A program made the translations under genes and the position numbers. A stretch of DNA of 64,000 bases from Brevipalpus yothersi. Taxonomy: Eukaryota; Arthropoda; Arachnida; Trombidiformes; Tenuipalpidae. Where the stretch lies: contig QZCP01000445.1 in NCBI GenBank assembly GCA_003956705.1, positions 460,027 to 524,026 on the forward strand, read 5' to 3'. The notes under the pieces were generated by a model, which was not told where the DNA came from, did not search any database, and saw nothing but the letters and a program-made list of their open reading frames with translations. Positions 51,871 to 62,202 of this stretch are shown in pieces; within the stretch, counting starts at the first letter, position 1; every line of letters begins with the position of its first letter.

Positions 51871-52762
51871 AGACACCAACAGCCCACACAAACAATATTT
51901 GGATTTATACCCCTTCACTGTCTTCTTTGGAATCCATATTATTTTTTTCCCCTCTGATTTCTCAATTGTTTTTCCCTCTCTTTTCCACTCAATTCTTTAT
52001 GTCCCTAGATTCGGTTACCTTTTTTTATCGCCTCCAATGTACATGTATCTATCATCATCATTTCTAGACTTTTTCCTTGATCCACAGCTTACACTCTTGG
52101 CCATTGTCTCACTTTCTCTTTCTCTTTCTCTCTCTTCTTGCGGTCGATTTTCATTCCCATAATTCATCTCTTTTTCTGATCCTCTTTCTTATATATATAT
52201 ATCTATATATCTATCTCTCTCTCTCTCTTTCTTCCTTTCTCTTCTTATGCCTTTGGTCTCATTTTTTCCTTCTTCTTGACATTAACCCACAATTCTTTCC
52301 TTTATATTTTATTTTTTTATTCCCTTTTCTTTCTGGAAAAGAATAGTCTTTTTAATCCTGAGAAAAGAAAGAATCTCAGTAGAGAAAAAAGAATACAAAA
52401 GGATTGAGAATATATATTTTTTCCTGGAGTGAAATGAAAATTTGAGCGGATTGTATGAATTTATTGGAAGTTATTGGAGAAGTTGTTTGTGAAGAAGAAA
52501 AATTGCGAGATTTTGATGTCCTCATACTAACAGCCTATTTTTTCACATTCCCAATCTCTTGTGTATATTTTTTCTCTCCATCTTGATCCACTCATTTGCA
52601 TGGATTCTCGTTGAAAACCCTGTCGATAATATAAGATTTTTTGTTTCCCAAATCTTTTGATTTGAATATCTTTTTTGCCATCGCCTCTCTCTCTCTTCCT
52701 CCCTCTCACTCATCTTCTCTGATACTCCATCTCATCAATGAATGCAAAAAGTATCATCTAAC

Positions 52763-52764
<2 letters not shown>

Positions 52765-52813
<49 letters not shown>
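52765..52813. repeat. (TC)24 microsatellite
   Basis: A perfect TC run in the likely 3' UTR of the prohormone-4 gene, pyrimidine on the sense strand. Confidence 0.95.
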
Positions 52814-52815
<2 letters not shown>

Positions 52816-52918
52816 AAATCTTCACCATATCATTGTTGATTGCTTTCTAAGGTTTAAATTACTCATTGATCACAATCTCTATCTATGAAACCTTATTCCA
52901 AATATATCATTGTAAAAT

Positions 52919-52924
52919 AATAAA
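52919..52924 (+). terminator. poly(A) signal candidate for the prohormone-4-like gene
   Basis: AATAAA, 1,049 nt after the stop codon. It is the best signal before the THOC3 region, and it would place the pyrimidine-rich stretch and the CT repeat in the 3' UTR. Confidence 0.5.
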
Positions 52925-53748
52925 AGTTCATATCCCTTCGCATCATTTTTCTCATCAATTCCTCCTCATCTATCTCTCAATTACTCCACCTACACATGAA
53001 GTGTTTTTTTCTCCCTAATAATTTGATATAAAATGAGCCAAAAAATGTCGTCCAAAATAAGAAGCTAAGAATCCAGTTTATCCGATTGAATCGAAAAAAA
53101 TATCCACTGAAAAAAGTCTAACAACTTCCGGGAAAGAGAATTCTTTCCATCAGCATCTCCGCACCATCTTGGCCTGGGAAGAAAGGTAAGAATAATTTTC
53201 CCAAATTGTCCACTGGAGAAGAGGAGCCATATAGTTAAGCATCAATGAATTAATTTTCAATCAATCACTTTGGGATTATTGATTGATTTACACTTGTCAA
53301 TCGTAGATCGATCGAAACGGTAGCAGCTCATTGAAAGTGGCGCGCTTGTTTTGTTTTCATTCTTCATGAAAACATTTTCATAAAGTTCAATTCAATTCAG
53401 AAAATTGTATTCACTCGAATTTTGATCTGGAAACACTTTTGATTCAATTTATTTTGATTGTTAATCACTGGTCATCTTGGACACAAATCTGGCTAAATGA
53501 TTGTCTAGCTATCAATGAAGCATTTGATCAGTGTCAATCCATTTCCAATTCAAGTGTGTATGTGTGACATGATAGATGAATCATGAGTTCATTTAGAAAG
53601 GTTTGCTCTTTTTCTGGCTAACAAGATTTGATCAACATCGCGGGCTAAATTGTGTTTGTGTTGGAGAAGATTAATTCTTCATTTGATTGATTGATTTTCG
53701 TCTGTCTCTGTTCAGTGGATTCATCCTCTGGAAAATCATCAGTGAATT

Positions 53749-54775
53749 ATGACCATCCCAGAATTAGATTCGATCAAGGAATATTTCAATCGTAACAACA
53801 AGACGATACCATATAAATCGTTTCATTCATCAAAAGTTCATTCTGTTGATTGGAGTTGTGATGGTAATCGATTGGCATCGGGAAGTGTCGACAGAACAAT
53901 ATCTATATTTCAGCTTGAGAAAGATCGATTAACCAAAGAATCTACTCTTCGAGGACACTCCGATTCAGTTGATCAATTAAGTTGGCATCCTGCAGAATCT
54001 GAACTTCTTGCGACAGCATCACTTGATAAATCAGTTCGTCTGTGGGATGCTCGAACTGCCAAAAATGTGGCCACAATTCAAACCAAAGGTAAAGTGTATC
54101 GATTGAAATTGACTGAGCTTTTTTCTTTGCTAATTCTTAGTCTATTGTCTCGCTTTTCCAGGAGAAAATATCAATATTTGTTGGTCACCAGATGGACAAA
54201 CAATTGCCGTTGGTAATAAAGATGATCTCATAACTTTCATTGATAGTAGGCAGCTGAAAATTCGAGTCGAACAATCATTCAAATTTGAGGTCAATGAAAT
54301 AAGTTGGAACAATGACAACGATCTGTTTTTTCTCACCTCTGGACAAGGCTGTATTCATGTCCTAAGTTACCCTGATCTACAACCACTCAAAGTTTTGAAT
54401 GCCCATCCAGCAAACTGTATTTGCATTGAATTCGATTCAACTGGAAATTATTTTGCTGTTGGTTCGGCTGATGCTATGGTATCAATATGGGATACAAAAC
54501 ATTTAGCTTGTGTTCGAACTATTTCTCGCCTCGAATGGCCAGCTAGGGCAATCAGTTTCAGTCATGATGGTAAACTGTTGGCCTCCGGTTCCGAGGATCT
54601 ACAAATCGACATAAGCTATGTGGAGACTGGTGAGAAAGTTTTTGGAGTCCAAGTAGAGTCACCAACATTCACAGTCTCTTTTCATCCGAATCGATATCTT
54701 CTCGCTTTTGCGTGCGATGATAAGGATCAGCATCAACACGAGACTGGTACGGTTAAACTATTTGGTGTCTTTTGA
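53749..54775 (+). CDS. THOC3: THO complex subunit 3 (WD-repeat protein), 2 exons
   Basis: WD40 beta-propeller subunit of the THO/TREX complex, which couples nuclear transcription to mRNA export. Exons 53749-54088 and 54162-54775 (73-bp intron) give 317 residues, slightly shorter than the vertebrate 351. Repeats are visible from residue 26: KVHSVDWSCDGNRLASGSVDRTI, then HSDSVDQLSWHP with SVRLWD, NICWSPDGQTIAVG, ISWNNDNDLFFLT, ICIEFDSTGNYFAVGSADAMVSIWD and ISFSHDGKLLASGSEDLQID, ending GTVKLFGVF. The central DDLITFID and C-terminal HPNRYLLAFACDD match THOC3 rather than general WD proteins. It is convergent with the GCP5-like gene (244 bp between stops), and a leader intron upstream is plausible. 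Confidence 0.93.
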
Positions 54776-55019
54776 GGCAGTGGAAGTGGAGGTGATGGAA
54801 AAAATTTTCCTTAATTAAAAACAGACGTCATGGAAAAAGTTAATTTTCCCAGAGAAACTTTTACTTGTTTACTCGGGGAAAGAGTTGTCAATTTATACAT
54901 GTATATGATATTTGATGATTGAAAATGTACTTTTTTATAAAATTTTCTACTTTTATGATCGATGGATAGCTAACTTAATCTATCCCATGCAAAACCTCCA
55001 CAAAGTAACTCACCATCGA

Positions 55020-57151
55020 TCAATGATTTGCTATAAAAGTTGTCTCATCTTGAAAATCTTCATGGAAAAGATAAATGCGGAAGCCCTTCTCAAAATTGTC
55101 CAGCTCATTCAGGGAGGGAAGTTTATCATAATTCAGTTCTCCGTTCCATACCCTCCAAAGATCTCCAATCAACTTGGCGAACTTTTTTATCAGAGAACGA
55201 ACTATTTTACAGTCATTCTCCGATCGTGTTTGCATAGTTATCCGCTCAACTTTTAGTATGAATTTTCTGAACTCCTCTCTCAACTCCTGATAATCTTTGA
55301 TTGTCGAGAGATTGTTCCATAAAATAGTCACATATTGGTGAAGATTATTCATGATGAAGTTATAAACGCTACTGATGATGTAAAGAATACGATGCCTTAT
55401 CAGGTAGAGGTTCTGGTTCTCTTTGGTTAGTTTCTGTCTGAGATGACTTTTGGCAAAATATGACATTTTCTCAAGCAACCATCGGGAATACATTATTCGA
55501 AGTAGAAAGCCAAAGGCTTCATCATAGATCTGCTTTGCATTTGTGTCAATTATAACACGAGTAGTCCAATCCAAGTCTTCATAGACAAGATGCACATTCT
55601 TCAATATGGTGAGACTTGTTGCTTCCACATTCAATAAATTTTGTTGAGACAGAAAAGCTTGAACTTTGTGATCACTGAAATGATAAAATTTCCAATTAAG
55701 AGTCACCTCGTCTTTCTGCAAATTATCAGTAACATCTGTGAAAAGTGCATCCAGATACATTTTCATCTCAGAATTGGACTTCTGAAGAAGATAAAAGTTG
55801 TTCATAGTGTCCAAACTTTTTTGATATGTTTCTCTGGTTTGTTCAATCAGCCAATCGCTAACAGGATCGATGAAGAAATGTAGGGCTCTTGTTAAACTCC
55901 TTTCAAGCGCAAGTTCGATAGGTATACCCCTGGCAGTGTAGTCGTTGGGGAGAAAAAATTTACATTGATGGTGATCAAGGGCTGAGAAATCTGGTTTGAT
56001 TGCATCAACCTCTACCTGACCATTAGGATCAAGGAATTTGTAGTCAACCTCGGTTAAATGATTCACTTTCTCCAGACGTAAACAAAGTTGATTAGGCTTT
56101 TTACCGGAATCTTGCTCGACTTGGCAAGATTTTACGTCAAATTGGGTTTGAAGATTATCCAGGAAATACTTGAAAAGATTCCCTCGAGGAAACTTAATCA
56201 GGTGCAATAAATCGTCATTAGCTCGATTGAGAACAATTCGGCGTGATTTAATGCCCATGCAGATCAAGTTGAGAGATGGATTAAAAAGAGTTGGAAGATT
56301 TTTCTCAGTTCTAAGAAATTTATCCCAAAACTCATCAGGACCGAGATCATGAACAAGTGAGAAAAATGGTTCATCTTGTGGCCTTTGTTCACCAATAGTC
56401 AATAGACTTTCAAGATAATCTAAAGTGGGTCGGAGGCAAACAAGGAGTAGTTGTGAAATCAAGTTAAAATCGTACACTCGATCAAGATAAAGGTTCTGTT
56501 GAAGTAGATTGATTATTTCATCAGCTGAGTAAGAAGATTGGCCAATCAATTTGTCAACCTCATGGAGTACATTGAGCTTATCGAGTAAGAAACCACTTTC
56601 TGGACCGGTAATAAAATCTGAGAATAAATTTATAGAAAACTTTTCCGTGCTGCAAACTGGTAATAATTCTTTGAGAATGTGATCATTGATGATATCTCGA
56701 CAACACAGGGCATAAGATATGAGTGTAGCACTATTCTCTCGATTTTTACCCAAAAAATTGGCAATCGATTGTAACAGTTCCGATATACGTTCACCATATT
56801 CAGAGTATTGACGAAGAATTGACCGGGAACATTGTTCAGATAAATTTCTCAAACTTAAACCACTTTTCGGAATCATTTGACCATTATGGCATTCAAACAG
56901 GCTCGCCTCAAATCCACTCAAAACACTGGAAAGAAGGAGAAAAATCATCCCCAAAACAAATCAACAAAAACCTTTCCATTAAAATTCAAATCTCAATCAT
57001 CAAGTAATAATCAATCACAATCAACTTACCCAATTAAATTGAGAGCCAAAACTTTCTCCTCTATCTCGGTGGTCGGCTTAGCCAGTGATAGTAATTCTTT
57101 CAACGACAACTGATCCGTAGGTCTCAAGCTGACCAAACGTTTGAAGTCCAT
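55020..57151 (-). CDS. TUBGCP5: Gamma-tubulin complex component, most like GCP5, 2 exons
   Basis: GRIP-domain subunit of the gamma-tubulin ring complex that nucleates microtubules. Minus-strand exons 57151-57030 and 56925-55020 (104-bp intron) give 675 residues. Family features: an N-terminal GRIP1-like segment (LNLIGVLSGFEASLFEC, SEYGERISELLQSI), a central DEFWDKFLR then FNPSLNLICMGIKSRRIVLN, and a GRIP2 region with LERSLTRALHFFIDP, LTILKNVHLVYEDLDW and YDEAFGFLLRIMYSRWLLEKM, ending in a helical QNLYLIRHRILYIISSVYNFIMNNL block. Spacing of the DFW motif and the GKS-like stretch fits GCP5 better than GCP2/3/4. It is much shorter than vertebrate GCP5 (about 1,024), lacking the N-terminal extension. 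GCP4 or GCP6 remains possible. It is divergent from ATP synthase subunit f with 284 bp between start codons. Confidence 0.85.
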
Positions 57152-57435
57152 AATCAAATCACACTTCCCACAATCAACAATCAATCAAAATTAATTCAAT
57201 CAAGAACAATTTCAACTGAAGAGAAAAAAAGTGAACAAAAATTAACGTTTTCAAATGTTGACATCTTCAAAACTTTTCGCGCGCTTTAAAAATGATGCTT
57301 TTCTGAGTTACGCCATCTGGTTGGGAATGAGAAAAGCTCACTTGTGTCGACTTTTTTTGTCGAAATAAAATTGATGTTTTGATTTGATTTAATTGAAATA
57401 AGTTCAATAAATTGGTGGTTAATATATTGTGTAAA
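57152..57435. promoter_or_regulatory. Putative bidirectional promoter, GCP5-like / ATP synthase f
   Basis: Only 284 bp separates the two start codons, so both leaders and core promoters must lie here unless there are upstream exons. The interval contains the CG-rich motif CGCGCGC near 57276-57284 in an otherwise AT-rich setting. No clear TATA box. Inference from layout. Confidence 0.55.
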
Positions 57436-57913
57436 ATGTCTTCTCATTTACCAGCACCAGTGAAAGTACCTTTCTATCGTATTGATAAAATAATTGGCTG
57501 CTATCATCCGGAATATGATCGAAAGCTTCATGGTCCCTACAATCCTGGTGTCAATTATTCGGCTGCAAAGGATATTCATTGGTCGAAGGTCAAATTACGT
57601 GATCTACCATCTTGGCTGAAGAGGAGAGATTATTCTTTGTGGAATATTAGTAACACTGTTCCTCGATTGTTTTTAAGATTCGAATTTATACATGCTCTGC
57701 CATATCGAGCCGGTGCAAATGGTTTCTTCAGCATGCTTGCCCTGATGACCATGGGAAATGCTATCTTGCTCTACAAGACTAATAGTGAGTAGCTTGTGTT
57801 TGTTGATAAGCATGTAAACTTTGCTTCGAATGTCATGTTGGATTGATTTTTAACTCTTGTTCTTTTATCCGTGTTTTGCAGAACACCACAAGCTTCGCAA
57901 ATATCACTGGTAG
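57436..57913 (+). CDS. ATPsynF: ATP synthase subunit f, mitochondrial, 2 exons
   Basis: Small single-pass subunit of the membrane F0 sector of mitochondrial ATP synthase, in the inner membrane. Exons 57436-57784 and 57882-57913 (97-bp intron) give 126 residues. The HPEYDRKLHGPYNPGVNY stretch matches the arthropod YNPKVHGPYDP signature; LRDLPSWLKRRDYS follows; the hydrophobic helix is around residues 90-112; the last exon supplies HHKLRKYHW, the conserved tail K-L-K/R-H-H-x-x-x-KYH type. ATG at 57436 was chosen because it starts MSSHLPAPVKVPF; an in-frame upstream codon is possible but has no support. Convergent with eIF2B beta, 198 bp between stops. Confidence 0.92.
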
Positions 57914-58111
57914 AGTTAAGTCTACAGTGATGGATGATGATGCCATGCAGCATTATGCGGCTTACTTATCGTGTAGGCTGAATCTTTATTGTCCTCCAAG
58001 AATTAGAAAAATTTTAGTGTTAAAATAGCTGATGTACTAATGGAGACCCGTTGAAATGATTAAAAATCTTGAGAAACAATATTACCAACTTTTAGTAACT
58101 TTAAAAACTTA

Positions 58112-59197
58112 TTACAAATAATCTTTGCGGTGGTAAAGTTCACTCAAAAGCCGATATACATAGGAAGGGTTATAACAACCCCAATTTGTTACAAAACCAT
58201 TAATCAATTCTGGAGGGACATAATCAAACAGTGGATTGGCAATATCTACTTCACTGAAGAAGGGTGATCTTTGATAGGGATAAACATGATGTGGTGAATC
58301 AAGTTTGTTGAAGGCAACCTGATCATGTGAGATTGGATAGTATGGACAAATCTTAAATATTGGAGTACAAACAGTCATCGGAACAGAGTAATGCTTGGCG
58401 GCTAATGATAGGGTGTAAGAACCACTGATTGATTTGAGTCCACCATTGGCCATTACTGAGTGAGTACCAATGATGACTCGATTAACTTTTGACATCACAG
58501 CAAATATTCCCGAATCAGGAATCAATGTTGTATCGATTCCAGATTCCGCAAGCTTAATGGCTAATTCATGACCAGGAAAATGAAGTCCAGATTCAGCTAC
58601 AATAACTTTCATTCTTTTCACTCTTCGATTGGCATACTTGAGAAACAGTTCCACACTTTTGGAATTTCCTATCGTCAGAATAACTTGTCCATCGTGAATT
58701 TGTTCCACCGATTTGGAGGCAATATTCTCAGGACTAGCTTCAAGCTCACTATCCAACTCGTTCAGATAGTCGATAAGATTTTCCCGAAGATCTGGTAACT
58801 TTTGATCATACTTTTGAACATTATCATCATCAATGATCATCATTTTGGGTAACATTTCCTCTGCATCGAAACCAGCCGTTCTATCTGATGTTGATGATCC
58901 TTTGCTTGAACGCAATAACGATTCATACTCATCTCGAACTCCTTTCGATATTCGAAGTAGTATATTACTCGAAACCCTTTCAATAGGATTAGCTTTACCC
59001 AACAGTTCACCAAGATAGCTGAACAACTCGATCAATTGATCAGCAGTTTGCCATTCATAATCTTTAACAATCTGTTGAACAATTGCGGTTGTACGGAATG
59101 CCTCATGATAACATCCACCAATTTTACCCAATTTAAGATCCTCTATCAGTGTATCAACACCATAAGTGGCACATATTTGACTTCTCTCCTTATCCAT
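58112..59197 (-). CDS. EIF2B2: Translation initiation factor eIF2B subunit beta, single exon
   Basis: Regulatory-core subunit of eIF2B, the guanine nucleotide exchange factor that recycles eIF2-GDP in the cytosol and is inhibited by phosphorylated eIF2 alpha. An intronless 361-residue frame, near the usual 351. The Rossmann-like C-terminal half is clear: QVILTIGNSKSVELFLKYA, KVIVAESGLHFPGHELA, SGIDTTLIPDSGIFAVMSKVNRVIIGTHSVMANGG, SLAAKHYSVPMTVCTPIFK, FDYVPPELINGFVTNWG and the end PSYVYRLLSELYHRKDYL. The helical N-terminal domain covers residues 1-140. The first true ATG is at 59197 (MDKERSQI); codons upstream in frame are not ATG. Confidence 0.95.
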   Translation of the reverse strand: MDKERSQICATYGVDTLIEDLKLGKIGGCYHEAFRTTAIVQQIVKDYEWQTADQLIELFSYLGELLGKANPIERVSSNILLRISKGVRDEYESLLRSSKGSSTSDRTAGFDAEEMLPKMMIIDDDNVQKYDQKLPDLRENLIDYLNELDSELEASPENIASKSVEQIHDGQVILTIGNSKSVELFLKYANRRVKRMKVIVAESGLHFPGHELAIKLAESGIDTTLIPDSGIFAVMSKVNRVIIGTHSVMANGGLKSISGSYTLSLAAKHYSVPMTVCTPIFKICPYYPISHDQVAFNKLDSPHHVYPYQRSPFFSEVDIANPLFDYVPPELINGFVTNWGCYNPSYVYRLLSELYHRKDYL

Positions 59198-59471
59198 GGT
59201 TCCAATCACTCAATCACCGCAAACCACAAGCGAACGCAAACAAATTCTACAATCAATTAATTTATTAAAATTAATCAACTTTGTTGCTAAATATTATCAA
59301 AAAAAAAATTCTGAACCTTTTTATATCAGCCGCTAGAGTGACTCAAGTTGCTTCAAATCGAGACCTTACATTAACCTTGTTGAAGCTGAGAAGAAAATTT
59401 TTTCTTGATTTGTTTTGATCATCAAATTTTGAGTGTCTTGGACACACTTTGTTTAATTGTGTGTTTCCACA
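59198..59471. promoter_or_regulatory. Putative bidirectional promoter, eIF2B beta / small membrane protein
   Basis: 274 bp between divergent ATGs; must contain both leaders and core promoters if neither gene has an upstream exon. AT-rich with an A-run at 59300-59308; no TATA box recognised. Confidence 0.5.
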
Positions 59472-59843
59472 ATGAATTCGAGTGCCATTAGAACATTGTT
59501 GGTACGTCGAGCATTGGCTAGTGGTGTATCTTACAATCCGATTCGTGGTAAAAAGATCCAATGGCCAGTGTCTGGAGTTACACCGGCAGTTGAATGGAAT
59601 GGTCGAGTGTATCGTAAAATGTATTACTGTTGGACAGAGTTGCCGATATTTTTTCATCTCAATTGGAAAGAAGTGTGGATGAGACAATATTTTTTCCGAT
59701 TCTGGGTGTATGGTTTTATTCTCGCATTTCCGGTGGTCGCATATATTCATTCTCTGGTTAATTCAAAAGAAAATAAAGCCTTCTGGGACGCTAAACGTAA
59801 AGCTGATTTGGAAGCGCTACACAAACATGAATGGGATCTGTAA
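59472..59843 (+). CDS. Small single-pass membrane protein, probably mitochondrial, unassigned
   Basis: An intronless 123-residue frame with a good start context (CCACAATGA). The N-terminus has Arg, Ser, Ala and Leu but no acidic residues (MNSSAIRTLLVRRALASG), typical of a mitochondrial targeting sequence. It is followed by an aromatic-rich middle (GRVYRKMYYCWTELP), one strong membrane segment at about residues 76-93 (FRFWVYGFILAFPVVAYI) and a charged tail (KENKAFWDAKRKADLEALHKHEWDL). Size, layout and company with ATP synthase f suggest a respiratory-complex accessory subunit, for example of complex I, but I cannot match it to a specific one. A poly(A) hexamer follows at 59909. Tandem with RABGGTB, 326 bp upstream. 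Confidence 0.85.
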   Translation: MNSSAIRTLLVRRALASGVSYNPIRGKKIQWPVSGVTPAVEWNGRVYRKMYYCWTELPIFFHLNWKEVWMRQYFFRFWVYGFILAFPVVAYIHSLVNSKENKAFWDAKRKADLEALHKHEWDL

Positions 59844-59908
59844 TGAATATTATTATCATTATTATAATTTTCGCCCTCTTCTTTCTTTGATCGTTTTGAT
59901 GGTAGAGA

Positions 59909-59914
59909 TCAATA
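59909..59914 (+). terminator. poly(A) signal for the small membrane protein gene
   Basis: AATAAA 65 nt after the stop codon, a tight and typical arrangement. Confidence 0.65.
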
Positions 59915-60169
59915 AAATGTACTCTAGTTAAATTCTACAGTCAAAAATTACTCGTATCACAATTAATTTTAATCGTGTACTCAATTCAGCAATCTATGCA
60001 ACATCTGATTCATGACCACGAGGTGGCTGCTTTGTTGACGAAAAAAAATTTTTTTTATTTTGATCAACTTAATTGCGTACTTTAAGCCGGTGTTTTTCAA
60101 CTTTACCGAAAGTGATCAGTTAATTAAATTGAGTGATAAGTTGTACCGATTTGCTTTTGGGATAGAGAG

Positions 60170-61231
60170 ATGGCTACCGATACTAAGCGAAGACAAACCA
60201 TTCCATTGCTGTTGGACAAGCATAAGGAATATTTAACAACTTGTGTACCGAAAGAGGAAAGCTTGGAACAAATTACAAGTGAACACTTGAAAATGAGTGG
60301 AATTTATTGGTGTTTAACAGCTGTTGATTTGATCAAAGCTGAAGAGTACAAGAAAGCCAATAAGATCAAGGTGTTGGAACTTATGAAAAAATGTCAAAAT
60401 TCTGATGGTGGCATATCGCCGAGTGTTAATCATGATTCCCATATACTTCACACTTTGAGTGCCATTCAAATATTGACCATTTATGAAGCTTTTGATGATG
60501 ATATTATTGACATTCCCGGTGTGATACGGTATGTGAAATCACTCCAACAGGAAGATGGTAGCTTTGCTGGTGATAAGTGGGGTGAAATAGATATCAGATT
60601 TTCATTTGGTGCCATCGCAATTCTTACACTATTGAACAAGTTGGACGAAATAGATGTCGATAAAGCGGTTGAATTCATAATGAGATGCAATAATCTGATC
60701 GATGGTGGCTTCGGAAGTCGACCAGGCTCAGAATCGCATGCTGGACTGGTCTACTGTGCACTTGGTGGTCTTGCGATGACCGGTAATTTGCATCGAGTTG
60801 ATGCTGATCTTCTTGGATGGTGGTTGTGTGAAAGACAAGTGCCATCAGGAGGCTTAAATGGTAGACCAGAAAAATTGCCCGATCTCTGTTACTCTTGGTG
60901 GGTTCTAGCATCACTACAAATGCTGGGACGACTACATTGGATCAATCGAAATAAATTGGTATCTTTTATTCTCGAGTGCCAAGATGAGGATGATGGGGGA
61001 TTCGGCGATCGTCCAGGTGATTTCGCTGATGCGTTTCACACTCTATTCGGTTTAGCTGGAATCTCTCTCCTTGTACATGATTATTATAATAGCTCAAGCG
61101 AAAAAACTGACAATCCACCAGTGAATTTTGAGAGTTTAAAAAGATTGATCAAAGTTATCAATCCTGTTTTGTGTATGCCAGAGGACGTTTTAGCGAAACG
61201 TAATATCAAAATACAGTTACTTTCTCTTTGA
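60170..61231 (+). CDS. RABGGTB: Rab geranylgeranyltransferase subunit beta, single exon
   Basis: Catalytic beta subunit of geranylgeranyltransferase II, which attaches geranylgeranyl groups to C-terminal cysteines of Rab GTPases presented by Rab escort protein. Intronless, 353 residues versus about 331 in mammals. Prenyltransferase repeats with GG(F/I) turns are evident: CQNSDGGISPS, QQEDGSFAG, CNNLIDGGFGSRPGSESHAG, ERQVPSGGLNGRPEKLPDLCYSWWVL and CQDEDDGGFGDRPGDFADAFHTLFG. The zinc ligands Asp and Cys of PDLCYSWW and His of FHTLFG are intact. The end NPVLCMPEDVL matches the family. The ATG at 60170 gives MATDTKRR; only a short leader fits after the upstream gene. Confidence 0.97.
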   Translation: MATDTKRRQTIPLLLDKHKEYLTTCVPKEESLEQITSEHLKMSGIYWCLTAVDLIKAEEYKKANKIKVLELMKKCQNSDGGISPSVNHDSHILHTLSAIQILTIYEAFDDDIIDIPGVIRYVKSLQQEDGSFAGDKWGEIDIRFSFGAIAILTLLNKLDEIDVDKAVEFIMRCNNLIDGGFGSRPGSESHAGLVYCALGGLAMTGNLHRVDADLLGWWLCERQVPSGGLNGRPEKLPDLCYSWWVLASLQMLGRLHWINRNKLVSFILECQDEDDGGFGDRPGDFADAFHTLFGLAGISLLVHDYYNSSSEKTDNPPVNFESLKRLIKVINPVLCMPEDVLAKRNIKIQLLSL

Positions 61232-61336
61232 TGCCAGGCTTCCCTAATAACGTAGCTTTTCTATTCTCTGTAAAATTTCGAGACTCCAAGTTTTTCCTTG
61301 AAGTTTCTTTTCCATGATAAGAAGCTTCTCCCAGTA

Positions 61337-61505
61337 TTAGGACAAGATGTCTAACTTCTCAACATCTCTTTCATATTCTTTGCAATATTCTCTCAATTCA
61401 ACATAACTCATTGATTCCAATCCATTTGAATCTAAACTATAAAGTAAGCTTGAAAAGGCAACTTTTCGATCCAATGTCTGTCTGTCTTGTGACTCACACC
61501 TGAAA
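61337..61505 (-). CDS. Possible terminal exon of an unidentified minus-strand gene
   Basis: A minus-strand open stretch of about 55 codons after a plausible acceptor (TGTTTCAG/GTGTGAG), encoding a charged helical sequence (QTLDRKVAFSSLLYSLDSN to REYCKEYERDVEKLDILS) ending at a stop. Codon and residue use look more protein-like than surrounding noise, but no partner exon or family was identified, and it would run antisense to the RABGGTB 3' UTR. It may be chance. Confidence 0.2.
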
Positions 61506-62199
61506 CATTCAGATAATTTCATGTGTGTTTCAATTTTCTACGAGATTGTTATGGGTTTGAAATCACCACGAGATGCTGTATGGTTCCGAGAGCAGCATGA
61601 TACATCTCATGAGTCATTATTGAATCACTACAATGATTCATTATAACGTCTGTAAACATGATGTACCTCTTGTCGTCATTATAATTATTATTAGAATTCA
61701 TTACATCGATGAACAGCAATAAATGTTTCTTTTAAATCTTTTTCCAAAAAAACTTTTATCCGAAAGTTTGGTGAAAAACTCTCAAACCAGCGTTCCAAAA
61801 AACTGATTTCACCTTTCATCCTCTAATCTCAAATGTCTCTCTTCTTCCCATTCTGAACAATCAGAGGACAAATGGTTTCAGAACGCGAAAAAAAGTACAA
61901 AAAACGAAATGTAAACGTACGATTATTCAATGAGAACGGAAATATGCAGTATCAGACATCATTAGCCTATAATGGGAGCGGTAGAAAAACATTTCGAGTT
62001 CCGAAAAAAAATCTGTCCAAAGTTGCCTGAATAAATAGCAAGGACAGTCGACAGTAAATTATGAGAGCGAGAAAAATTGAGTTCGTTGGCTCATCAGTGA
62101 CTTCCTAGGCAAACGGACCGACTTGGATGAAATCGATTCCGAATCAAATGTAATAATGTCAAATACAATTCGCTCTCTCTCTCTCAATCAGGCCAGGTA

Positions 62200-62202
<3 letters not shown>

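Larger units (their letters stand above)
51871..53748 (+). other. Prohormone-4 3' UTR and THOC3 5' region
   Basis: The first 1.05 kb is the probable 3' UTR: strikingly pyrimidine-rich from 51900 to 52350, a TA/CT run at 52191-52228, then (CT)24 at 52765-52813 and a poly(A) signal at 52919. From about 53.1 kb the THOC3 leader may begin; a donor at 53186 (GAAAG/GTAAG) and an acceptor ending at 53715 could define a 530-bp 5' UTR intron. No other gene is seen. Confidence 0.5.

Noticed and set aside
59198..59209. Upstream extension of eIF2B beta by four residues
   Set aside because: The codon at 59209 on the minus strand is GTG, not ATG; MDKERS at 59197 is the first ATG.
59457..59471. Upstream in-frame start of the small membrane protein
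   Set aside because: The codon at 59457 is TTG; the first ATG in good context is at 59472.
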